From Chloroflexota bacterium (GTDB lineage Bacteria; Chloroflexota; Anaerolineae; J036; Brachytrichaceae): a stretch of 64,000 bases of DNA. The DNA lies in NCBI GenBank assembly GCA_025354985.1, contig JANXLU010000068.1, positions 1 through 64,000 of the forward strand, given 5' to 3'. Positions 1 to 8,734 of this stretch are shown here, in pieces. The notes below the pieces were generated by a model, which was not told where the DNA came from, did not search any database, and saw only the letters and a program-made list of their open reading frames with translations. Every line of letters starts with the position of its first letter. The first letter of the stretch is position 1. The position numbers and the translations under genes were made by a program.

Positions 1-845
1 CTAATCCCCTCGTTATACATAATGTCGAAACCAGCTTCCTTGAATGGTGGTGATACCTTGTTCTTGGTTACACGCACCCGGGTGCGCATCCCGGTCGCCT
101 CGCCCTCGGCCTTAATGGCCGTATCGCGCCGCACATCCAGGCGCACGGATGCATAAAACTTGAGCGCCATGCCACCCGTCGTTGTCTCCGGGTTTCCAAA
201 CATGATCCCGATCTTTTGTCGCAGCTGGTTTGTAAAGATAACCGCGGTGTTTGTTTGCTTGATGACACCCGCCAGTCTGCGGAGCGCCTTGCTCATAAGG
301 CGCGCTTGCATACCCGGCTGCATATCGGTGATTTCACCCTCAATTTCACCTTTGGGAACCAAGGCCGCTACCGAGTCGATCACAATCACATCGACCGCAC
401 TCGATCTAATCAATTGCTCGGCAATGTCAAACGCCTGCTCACCCGTATCCGGCTGAGAGATCAAAAGATTGTCGATGTCCACGCCGGTCTTGGCGGCGTA
501 TGCTGGATCCAAAGCATGTTCCATATCAATATATGCGGCTGTGCCTCCCAGCCGTTGCGCTTCAGCGACAATGTGCTGGCACAAAGTCGTTTTCCCCGAG
601 CTTTCCGGTCCGTAAATCTCCGTAATGCGCCCCTTGGGGATGCCACCAATACCCAAGGCGATATCAAGAGCGAGCGATCCTGTTGGGATTGCATCCACGT
701 TCATGTGGGTGGCCTCACCCAGCCGCATAACCGCCCCGTCCCCGTGTGCCTTCAATATCGAAGCCATGGCAATATCCAGCGCCTTTCGCTTTTGGTCGCT
801 GCTGCCTCCAGCTGGGTTAAACACGGGTTTATTTTTCTCTTTCAT
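1..845 (-). CDS. recA: RecA recombinase (3' end truncated by window edge)
   Basis: Reverse-strand translation [14 protein letters not shown]...[19 protein letters not shown]...[36 protein letters not shown] shows RecA Walker A and L2/NPETTTGG motifs; ATG at 845. Confidence 0.96.
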   Translation of the reverse strand, partial: MKEKNKPVFNPAGGSSDQKRKALDIAMASILKAHGDGAVMRLGEATHMNVDAIPTGSLALDIALGIGGIPKGRITEIYGPESSGKTTLCQHIVAEAQRLGGTAAYIDMEHALDPAYAAKTGVDIDNLLISQPDTGEQAFDIAEQLIRSSAVDVIVIDSVAALVPKGEIEGEITDMQPGMQARLMSKALRRLAGVIKQTNTAVIFTNQLRQKIGIMFGNPETTTGGMALKFYASVRLDVRRDTAIKAEGEATGMRTRVRVTKNKVSPPFKEAGFDIMYNEGI

Positions 846-908
846 GATGTTCTTCTATTTTGTTCGGCTGGTGGCAATTGCGAACCATCAACACGACTAT
901 GGACGACA

Positions 909-926
909 TAAGAACTTTTGTTCTTA
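909..926. promoter_or_regulatory. LexA/SOS box (TAAGAAC-TTTT-GTTCTTA) in the recA promoter
   Basis: Perfect 7-bp inverted repeat containing GAACN4GTTC, the Gram-positive-type LexA operator core. It lies just downstream of a minus-strand TATACT -10 (931-936), 64 bp upstream of the recA ATG. Confidence 0.8.
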
Positions 927-930
927 TTCG

Positions 931-958
931 AGTATAGCAGATTTCGCAAAACCTGCAA
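931..958 (-). promoter_or_regulatory. Putative recA promoter (TTGCAG - 16 bp - TATACT)
   Basis: Minus-strand reading TTGCAG..TATACT directly upstream of the SOS box. Confidence 0.5.
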
Positions 959-986
959 GCCCGTTCTCCCGCGCTATAGTCGCAAC

Positions 987-1745
987 ATGCAAAACGATAA
1001 ACGCGTCGCTATTGTCACCGGTGCGGGAACTGGCGTCGGCAAGGCCACTGCGGTCGCGCTTCTACAGGCGGGTTTCCACGTTGCTTTCGCAGGCCGTCGC
1101 CTCCAGATCCTTGAACAGGCATTGCTTGAAGCCGGGGATATGGCTGCTCGTGCGATTGCGATCCAGACAGATGTTTCCCAGGCTGAATCCGTCGGCCGGC
1201 TATTCGACGCAGTCATTCAGCAGTTCGGCCGGCTGGATGTGTTGTTCAATAACGCCGGAATGGGTGCCCCGCCGGTACCTTTGGAGGACCTGACCGTAGA
1301 ACAATGGAACGCCGTAGTTGGCGCGAACCTGACCGGCGCCTTCTTGTGCACGCAACAAGCATTCAAAATAATGAAGCGCCAGATTCCCATGGGCGGCAGA
1401 ATCATTAACAACGGATCAATCTCCGCCACCGTTCCCAGACCAAACTCGGCACCTTATACAGCCACAAAGCATGCAATCACCGGCTTAACAAAAGCGACAT
1501 CGCTCGATGGTCGAAAGTATGACATTGCATGCAGCCAAATTGACATTGGCAATGCACATACGGATATGACCGAGCGCATGCGAAACGGTATTGTGCAGGC
1601 AAACGGCGCAACCATGGTGGAACCTACGTTTGACGTTCTGCACGTAGCTCGAGCTGTGGTGACGATTGCCAACTTGCCACTCGATACGAACGTTCAATTT
1701 ATGACCATCATGGCGACGAAGATGCCATATATTGGTCGCGGTTAA
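987..1745 (+). CDS. SDR family oxidoreductase
   Basis: [22 protein letters not shown] (TGxxxGxG), NNAG and Y-x-x-x-K (YTATK) motifs. The ORF extends to 918 but ATG 987 fits the SDR N-terminus. Confidence 0.9.
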   Translation: MQNDKRVAIVTGAGTGVGKATAVALLQAGFHVAFAGRRLQILEQALLEAGDMAARAIAIQTDVSQAESVGRLFDAVIQQFGRLDVLFNNAGMGAPPVPLEDLTVEQWNAVVGANLTGAFLCTQQAFKIMKRQIPMGGRIINNGSISATVPRPNSAPYTATKHAITGLTKATSLDGRKYDIACSQIDIGNAHTDMTERMRNGIVQANGATMVEPTFDVLHVARAVVTIANLPLDTNVQFMTIMATKMPYIGRG

Positions 1746-1818
1746 ACTAAGCAACAATACCTATGGGCTGTGCCCCAATTTTGTACCGAAATTCTGCACA
1801 AAAAGGAAGACTAAACAA

Positions 1819-2820
1819 ATGTCAAGACCAGTTACATTATTTACCGGGCAGTGGGCGGATATGCCGCTGGAAACTCTGGCGGCCAAAGCCAAATTCTTTG
1901 GCTATGACGGGCTCGAGTTGGCCTGCTGGGGCGACCACTTTGATGTCGAAAAAGCACTGTCCGACGATGCCTATTGCAAAAGCCGCCATGATATATTGGC
2001 AAAACACGGGCTGAAGGTTTGGTCGATAAGTGCCCACTTGCAAGGTCAGGCCGTCTGCGACCGCATCGATGAGCGGCATAAGGCGATTTTGAGCCCGGCA
2101 ATTTGGGGTGATGGCGCACCAGCCGGCGTCAACCGGCGTGCCGCCGAGTTTATGGCCAATGCCGCGCGCGCCGCAGCCAAGCTCGGCGTTAACGTTGTCA
2201 ACGGTTTCACCGGCAGCAGCATTTGGCACCTCGCCTATTCATTTCCGCCGGTGACGCCTGGCATGATAGATGCCGGCTATGCCGAGTTTGCCGATCGCTG
2301 GAACCCAATTCTGGACGTCTTCAAGGCCGAGAAGGTGAATTTCGCGCTTGAGGTTCACCCAACTGAGATCGCGTTTGACATTGCAAGTGCGGAGCGTGCC
2401 TTGGCCGCACTTAAGAACCGCCCGGAATTTGGGTTCAATTACGATCCATCTCACCTGGGTTATCAGGGAGTTGACTACACCTCATTTATCCGCAAGTTTG
2501 CGACACGCATTTACCATGTGCATATGAAGGACGTCTACTGGAGCAAGCGCGGTAAGGAAGCGGGCGTTTTCGGCGGTCACATTTCCTTTGGCGACAATCG
2601 ACGCGTATGGGATTTTCGCAGTCTTGGACACGGACGCATAAATTTTGAAGGAATTGTGCGCGCACTAAACGCCATAGGCTACGAAGGGCCACTGTCCGTG
2701 GAATGGGAGGACAGCGGCATGGATCGTGAACACGGTGCCACCGAGAGCGCTCGTTTTGTTCGAAGGGTCGATTTCAAACCAAGCAATCTTGCCTTCGATG
2801 CCGCATTCGAGCGCAAATAA
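1819..2820 (+). CDS. Sugar phosphate isomerase/epimerase (xylose isomerase-like TIM barrel)
   Basis: [38 protein letters not shown]...[13 protein letters not shown]...[12 protein letters not shown]...HVHMKD. Confidence 0.88.
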   Translation: MSRPVTLFTGQWADMPLETLAAKAKFFGYDGLELACWGDHFDVEKALSDDAYCKSRHDILAKHGLKVWSISAHLQGQAVCDRIDERHKAILSPAIWGDGAPAGVNRRAAEFMANAARAAAKLGVNVVNGFTGSSIWHLAYSFPPVTPGMIDAGYAEFADRWNPILDVFKAEKVNFALEVHPTEIAFDIASAERALAALKNRPEFGFNYDPSHLGYQGVDYTSFIRKFATRIYHVHMKDVYWSKRGKEAGVFGGHISFGDNRRVWDFRSLGHGRINFEGIVRALNAIGYEGPLSVEWEDSGMDREHGATESARFVRRVDFKPSNLAFDAAFERK

Positions 2821-2836
2821 CGCGGGAAGATAACAC

Positions 2837-4021
2837 ATGGAAGACGTTGGCTTCAACACAATGGCTGGTCCCCGAGCGACCGGCACGGCGCCTGAAATTG
2901 GTGTGGGAATGCTCGGATATGCTTTTATGGGCAAGGCCCACAGCAATGCGCTGAAAAAAATGCCCTACATGATGTACCCGCCAGTCGCCATCCCCAAATT
3001 GGTGGCCATTGCGGGGCGAAATGTTGAAGGCGTGACCGAGGCGGCCCGCCGTTATGGATTCGCAAAGGCATATACAGATTGGCGCCAAATGATCGATGAT
3101 CCGGAAGTTCAAGTCATCGACAACTCGGGCCCAAACAACCTGCACCTGGAGCCCAACCTGGCGGCCCTGAAGGCAGGCAAGCACCTCATAAGCGAGAAGC
3201 CACTCGGGCGCACGGCCGAGGAGTGCCACACCATGTGGGCGGCGGCCAAAAAAGCCAAAGTAGTGCACCAAGTCGCCTTCAACTATCGGTTTGTCCCTGC
3301 GGTCCGCTTGGTGCGTGACCTGATCGATTCCGGAAAGCTTGGACGCATTTATCACTTCCGAGCCAGCTACCTACAAGAGTGGATTGCCGATGAAAACTTC
3401 GCAATGGTGTGGCGATTGGACAAAAAGATTGCCGGCAGTGGAGCGTTGGGCGACCTCGGCTCGCACATCATCGATCTAGCACGGTTTCTGGTCGGCGAGC
3501 CAAAGAGCCTGATGGCCCGAACCGGCACATTTATCAAGGAACGGCCCGGTGCGGGCGGAAAGAAGGAAAAGGTCACGGTCGATGACGCCTTCGAGGCGGT
3601 GGTTGAATATAAAAATGGTGCATTGGGCACGCTGGAGGCGAGCCGCTTTGCACCGGGCCGAAAGAATCACAACACATTTGAAATAAACGCCGAGTTTGGC
3701 AGCGTTCGTTTCAACCTTGAGAACATGAACGTTCTCGAGGTGTTTATGAAGGACCAGGACAAAAACATTCAGGGATTTACCCAGGTGCTGGTAAGTGAGA
3801 GCTATCACCCATTCTGGAAAAACTGGTGGCCCCAGGGCCACATCATCGGCTGGGAGCATACCTTTGTCCATCAGTTTGCCCATTTCTTCGATGCCGTTGT
3901 GAACAAGGCGCCGGTAACGCCAATGGCTGCCGATTTTGAAGACGGTTATCGAAACGCCGTCATTTGCGACGCCATTCTGCAAAGCGCTCAAGAACGCAAA
4001 CAAGTCGATATCAAATATTAG
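2837..4021 (+). CDS. Gfo/Idh/MocA family oxidoreductase
   Basis: GVGMLGYAFMGKAHSNAL Rossmann motif, ISEKPLGRTAEE (EKP), GSGALGDLGSHIIDLARFL. Confidence 0.92.
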   Translation: MEDVGFNTMAGPRATGTAPEIGVGMLGYAFMGKAHSNALKKMPYMMYPPVAIPKLVAIAGRNVEGVTEAARRYGFAKAYTDWRQMIDDPEVQVIDNSGPNNLHLEPNLAALKAGKHLISEKPLGRTAEECHTMWAAAKKAKVVHQVAFNYRFVPAVRLVRDLIDSGKLGRIYHFRASYLQEWIADENFAMVWRLDKKIAGSGALGDLGSHIIDLARFLVGEPKSLMARTGTFIKERPGAGGKKEKVTVDDAFEAVVEYKNGALGTLEASRFAPGRKNHNTFEINAEFGSVRFNLENMNVLEVFMKDQDKNIQGFTQVLVSESYHPFWKNWWPQGHIIGWEHTFVHQFAHFFDAVVNKAPVTPMAADFEDGYRNAVICDAILQSAQERKQVDIKY

Positions 4022-4024
4022 TCT

Positions 4025-7000
4025 GTGCAAATAATCAAATCCAGGCCGGGCCTTTCGCGACCAGGTAGGTGGCGTGCCCCTGTACTGCTGGTCATTTTGG
4101 CGCTCGCCGCAATCGTGCGGTTTACCGGCATCAATTGGGACCAGGGCACCCACGTGCATCCTGACGAGCGATATATGACCTATCTGGCATCGCTCCTGGG
4201 ACTCCCAAATAGCACTTCAGAATATTTTGATTCAGGTTCTTCCAAACTAAACCCATATAACACGAGCTGGGGGCGCAGCTATGTGTACGGCACGGTCCCA
4301 CTTTTTGTCACCCGCTATGCCGCCGCGGCGCTCGAAACATTGTGCGCACCACAGGCGGTTGCCGCGGCCAATACTGTCAATGGACTATTGGGCCAGCCTC
4401 CCGCATCATGCGGTCCACAGGGATTGCATGGCTACGATGTAATCGGGCTGATTGGCCGAGCCTGGTCTGCGTTTTGCGATTGGTTGTGCGTGTTGCTTAT
4501 TTACCTGATGGGGTCCAGATTATTTGGTTGGCGCACTGGCCTTCTCGCCAGCGCACTCCTGGCCCTTGCGGTGCTCCCAATTCAGCTTGCCCATTTTTTT
4601 ACGGTAGATAGCACCGCAAACCTATTTGTCACTCTGACGGTCGGCTCGTGCGTCGGGATCATCTTTGCCACGCGCGCGCGTTGGACATTTCCACGCGTGT
4701 GGCTTTGGTCGCTCCTGTCCGGTGCCTTTTGCGGTCTGGCCATTGCAAGCAAAATAAGTGTGTGGCCGCTCGCACCCTTTATCGTTGTGTGCATACTGGC
4801 GGCCCTGGTCCGCCACCGCTCAAACAACCTCATTACGTTGAGTGTCGCCGTGATTGCGACTCTGCTCGCTGCAACTGCAACGTTTGCAACTTTTCGGGTC
4901 GCCCAACCCTACTCCTTTATCGGAACCAGCGAGTCAGAGTTGCTCGTCACTCTGGAGCGATGCGCCTCGGTTGACGGAGCGCTCGGCAGATTATGCGCCC
5001 TCACTGGACGCCTGCCCGGTGATGTTCGGAGCGTCATTGCTCCAAGTGGCCGCTGGATCGAACAGTTGCTCCTGGCGCAGAACTTTGTTAACGGAACAAT
5101 CGATGCACCATTTGGCATCCAGTGGGCCAATCGAACTCCAATAGTCTTTCCATTGATAAACCTGGTGTTCTGGGGTCTTGGTCTCCCTCTGGGCGTGGCC
5201 GCCGTGCTCGGGGCCTGTTTGGCGGGTGCAAAGGCGATCTCCGGGCGACGATGGTGGGCATATTTGCCGGTAGTACTGTGGGTGGTGCCTTACTTTTTGT
5301 ATCAAAGCACGCAATGGACAAAATCCATGCGCTATTTGCTGCCCATTTATCCCTTCCTATGTCTGCTCGCCGCCCAGTTTATGGTGAAGTTCGCCCGGGA
5401 CCTTCAAAGTGGTGAGCTTACGACGATCTGGTCTGAAGCAAAGCGTGTCGTTTCAATTGGACTCATCCCATTTGTCGTTGTTGCCTCAGGCATGTGGGTG
5501 CTGGCCTTCACCGCGATATACCGCGAACCAAACAGTCGCAGCCAGGCAAGTATTTGGCTCTATCAAAACGTTCCAGACAATGCTGTGGTCGCAAACGAAC
5601 ATTGGGACGAGGCCTTGCCGGTTACACCTGCGGGCTTTGTACCACCCGCTAAAACGTTCCTGCCCCTGTCGTCGAGCAGAGATGGGCTGATGGACGATTA
5701 TGACGAAGACACGCCGCAGAAGCTGGACGCTCTCCTTTCCTGGCTAAATGAGGCGGACTACATTGTCCTAAGCAGTAATCGCCTGTATGGCGCGATGGCG
5801 CGGTTACCACTGCGATTTCCGCTCATGAATGAGTACTACAGGTTGCTCTTTAATGGGCAACTGGGCTTCGATCTGGCCGCTGACTTCAATCCCCTGCCGC
5901 GCCTGGGCCTGCTTCAGTGGGACGACCAGGAGCGCGATCAACCCGTGCTGGCCTACGCCCCGTTGACATCGGGAACAGCGCCAGGAATTCGCGTGCCGTA
6001 TCCTACCGCAGAAGAAGCGTTTAGCGTCTACGACCACGCGCGCGTGCTCATCTTCTCAAAATCACCAAATTTCACGAAGTCAAATGCCCGTGCGCTATTG
6101 GATAAATTTGACTTGACTCGCACCGTGGTTCAGGCGCCGGTAATTGCTGGTGCCGCGCCGCGCGGATTGCTGCTTGATGCCACGTCGCGCCAACAACAAT
6201 CCGAGGGGGGAACCTGGCGCGATCTGTTCCCGAGAAACGCGGTTGTCAATCAAAACCAGCAGATTGCAACACTTGCGTGGATTCTTTTGATTGAGCTACT
6301 GTCAGCGCTGGCTTGGCCGTTCATCGCGCTTGGCGTTGCGCAACGCGTAGAAGCGGGCCAAATCGAACCACGGACTATCGGTCAAAAGCAAAGACCACCA
6401 TCCGCCCACAGCGCGCTGCTCGATACGGGTTGGGCGGTGGCAAAAGTGCTCGGGCTGCTGTGTGTCGCGTGGATGTCATGGCTGCTGGCGAGCACCAAAA
6501 TTTTATCGTTCACCTCGGCTCAGATCTGGTTCGTAACGGTTGTACTAGCCGTGTGTAGTGTTGTCGTGACAGTCAGATTTCGGGATCGGCTGTGGTCACT
6601 TATCAAGCGTCACTTTGTTCCATTGCTGGCAACTGAGGTGGTCTTCTTGCTCGGGTTCGCCTTCTTCCTCTTTGTTCGCAGCCAAAATCCCGACCTCTGG
6701 CATCCTTATATGGGTGGCGAAAAGCCGATGGACTTCGCCTACTTGAACGCGGTTTTGAAGAGCACATATTTCCCTCCGTTCGATCCATGGCATGCCGGCG
6801 GCTATATCAACTACTATTATTTTGGTTGGGTTCTGTTTGGCCTCCCAATCAAAGCGCTCGGAATCGATCCGGCTATTGCCTACAACCTGGCCCTGCCCAC
6901 GATCTATGCGTGCGCATTGACGGGTGCATTCGCTGCCGGGAGCAGTTTGCATCAGGCTATGCTGGCACATTATCGCGACGGGACCGATAAATCCCTTTCA

Positions 7001-8734
7001 TCCGCGCGCTCCCAGTCATTGTTGGCCGGGTTATTTGTCGCGTTGCTCGCCTTGGTCTTGGGCAATATTGATCAAATCACGGTCCTTGGACCGGCCATTC
7101 TCAAGCTTGGTGGCTCGGGGGATGGTTCATTCAGTCCGGGTTCACTATTGGCCGGTCTGGGTGCCTGGCTCGGAGGAGCTGCGTTACCCATCTATAAACT
7201 CCAAAATTATTGGGATGCAACCCGCCTCGATCCCGCCGTTCCCATCGCCGAGTTCCCGCTATTTACTTTTCTCTATGCGGACCTCCATGCGCACATGATG
7301 TCCATGCCGCTCGTGTTCGCAGCACTCAACGTCGCAATCGCGTTTATTAATCGAGCGCGCAATTTGCTGGCGCTCGTCATCGCCAGCTTGATTGTTGGTG
7401 CGCTTGCAGCTACAAACACGTGGGACTATCCAACGATGCTCGCGCTCGTGCTTGCCGCGCTTGTGTTGGGCCATCCCGGGCTTTCCGCCTTAAGCCGACC
7501 AACTGAATTCTTATCCGCGCTGGTTGCCAGCATTCCGTATTTAATTGGGTTTGTTTTGTTATCACGAGCATTTTTCACGCCCTACTATGAGAATTTTGGT
7601 TCCGCTTACAACTCTGTGGACCTATGGCAGGGCGACCGAACACCCATCGTCGCATATCTAAAAATCTATCTGATTTTTGCAATACCAATTGCGGCGCTTT
7701 GGTTGGATGGCGTTTTAGTTTCCCTTGGCAAGGTGGATGGTCACGAAACACCCTGGGCAATCTTTCAATTAGTTGCAGCAACACTTGGTCTCCTCGCCGG
7801 CTTTGCCACCGCCTTGCTCGGAGTGCAAAGCGCGGTGATGTCAATTCCGCTCATAGTTATTGCACTCTGTGGTGTCGTTGGCCCGCGCCAGGCACCTGCC
7901 TCGCGACTACTGTGGTTGATGGCTGCCGGAGCCTTCACGCTCACGCTTGCAGTGGAGTTGGTGACACTCCGGGGCGATATCGGTCGGATGAATACATTGT
8001 TCAAGTTTTACCTGCAGGCATGGATGCTCCTCAGCATCGGCGCAGGCGTTGCAGTCACGCTTTTACTCACCACGAGACGTGTCGCTGCAGATGGTGACCA
8101 AATTCGCGGTGGTGCGTTCATTCGCCCGTTTGTCACGTCATCAATGGTCGCGCTGTTGTTGCTCGCCGCCTTGTATCCCGCGACGGCGCTGCCTGCCAAG
8201 ATGACAGATCGATACACCGACGATGCTCCCCGCGGACTCGACGGCGCTGCGTGGATGCCACGCACCATCCGGCTCGATGGCCCCGATAACGCTCAACGGC
8301 AGTTCTCCCTGCAGCCTGATTATGATGCCATCCGCTGGATGCAGGACAACGTCGACGGTTCGCCGGTGATCATGGAAACCACAACAGGATGGAATTTATA
8401 TCGCTGGGGAAATCGATTCTCGGTCTACACCGGTAATCCTGCTGTCATCGGCTGGAACTGGCATCAACGTCAGCAACACGCCTCCATTCCAGCCGATCTC
8501 GTGCAGCGTCGCGACGATGACGTTACGCTTTTTTATGAAAGCAACAATCCTGCTGAAGCCAGCATCATTTTGCGCCGCTACAATGTCAAATACGTAATTT
8601 CTGGCGCCTTGGAGCGCGCTTATCATGGTGATGAGGTCGGAAGTCGCTTGAACAAACTTGAGTCCACCGGGATGCTCAAGCTCGTATACCAAAATGAAGG
8701 CACGTCGATTTTTGAGGTATTAAACAGTGTTTGA
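4025..8734 (+). CDS. Giant membrane protein: N-terminal GT39-like GT-C half fused to a C-terminal DUF2298 (Chlor_Arch_YYY-type) half
   Basis: GTG start. N-half HVHPDERYM plus many TM segments; C-half GGEKPMDFAYLNAVLKS...GGYINYYYFGW...YADLHAHMMSMPL...MNTLFKFYLQAW...VYTGNPAVIGWNWHQRQQ. Confidence 0.85.
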   Translation: MQIIKSRPGLSRPGRWRAPVLLVILALAAIVRFTGINWDQGTHVHPDERYMTYLASLLGLPNSTSEYFDSGSSKLNPYNTSWGRSYVYGTVPLFVTRYAAAALETLCAPQAVAAANTVNGLLGQPPASCGPQGLHGYDVIGLIGRAWSAFCDWLCVLLIYLMGSRLFGWRTGLLASALLALAVLPIQLAHFFTVDSTANLFVTLTVGSCVGIIFATRARWTFPRVWLWSLLSGAFCGLAIASKISVWPLAPFIVVCILAALVRHRSNNLITLSVAVIATLLAATATFATFRVAQPYSFIGTSESELLVTLERCASVDGALGRLCALTGRLPGDVRSVIAPSGRWIEQLLLAQNFVNGTIDAPFGIQWANRTPIVFPLINLVFWGLGLPLGVAAVLGACLAGAKAISGRRWWAYLPVVLWVVPYFLYQSTQWTKSMRYLLPIYPFLCLLAAQFMVKFARDLQSGELTTIWSEAKRVVSIGLIPFVVVASGMWVLAFTAIYREPNSRSQASIWLYQNVPDNAVVANEHWDEALPVTPAGFVPPAKTFLPLSSSRDGLMDDYDEDTPQKLDALLSWLNEADYIVLSSNRLYGAMARLPLRFPLMNEYYRLLFNGQLGFDLAADFNPLPRLGLLQWDDQERDQPVLAYAPLTSGTAPGIRVPYPTAEEAFSVYDHARVLIFSKSPNFTKSNARALLDKFDLTRTVVQAPVIAGAAPRGLLLDATSRQQQSEGGTWRDLFPRNAVVNQNQQIATLAWILLIELLSALAWPFIALGVAQRVEAGQIEPRTIGQKQRPPSAHSALLDTGWAVAKVLGLLCVAWMSWLLASTKILSFTSAQIWFVTVVLAVCSVVVTVRFRDRLWSLIKRHFVPLLATEVVFLLGFAFFLFVRSQNPDLWHPYMGGEKPMDFAYLNAVLKSTYFPPFDPWHAGGYINYYYFGWVLFGLPIKALGIDPAIAYNLALPTIYACALTGAFAAGSSLHQAMLAHYRDGTDKSLSSARSQSLLAGLFVALLALVLGNIDQITVLGPAILKLGGSGDGSFSPGSLLAGLGAWLGGAALPIYKLQNYWDATRLDPAVPIAEFPLFTFLYADLHAHMMSMPLVFAALNVAIAFINRARNLLALVIASLIVGALAATNTWDYPTMLALVLAALVLGHPGLSALSRPTEFLSALVASIPYLIGFVLLSRAFFTPYYENFGSAYNSVDLWQGDRTPIVAYLKIYLIFAIPIAALWLDGVLVSLGKVDGHETPWAIFQLVAATLGLLAGFATALLGVQSAVMSIPLIVIALCGVVGPRQAPASRLLWLMAAGAFTLTLAVELVTLRGDIGRMNTLFKFYLQAWMLLSIGAGVAVTLLLTTRRVAADGDQIRGGAFIRPFVTSSMVALLLLAALYPATALPAKMTDRYTDDAPRGLDGAAWMPRTIRLDGPDNAQRQFSLQPDYDAIRWMQDNVDGSPVIMETTTGWNLYRWGNRFSVYTGNPAVIGWNWHQRQQHASIPADLVQRRDDDVTLFYESNNPAEASIILRRYNVKYVISGALERAYHGDEVGSRLNKLESTGMLKLVYQNEGTSIFEVLNSV

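Noticed and set aside
216-911. 231-aa plus-strand ORF (and overlapping 625-1293 ORF) antisense to recA
   Set aside because: Shadow ORFs of the recA coding strand; no recognisable motif, and the opposite strand is unambiguously RecA.
1684-1695. GAACGTTC palindrome in the SDR gene
   Set aside because: No N4 spacer, within coding sequence, not a LexA-type box.
3716-3740. Imperfect palindrome CTTGAGAAC-ATGAAC-GTTCTCGAG in the oxidoreductase gene
   Set aside because: Inside coding sequence, one arm mismatch, GAAC/GTTC spacing of 6 not 4; expected by chance.
3476-4159. 227-aa minus-strand ORF antisense to the Gfo/Idh/MocA oxidoreductase
   Set aside because: High-GC shadow ORF; the plus strand has clear oxidoreductase motifs.
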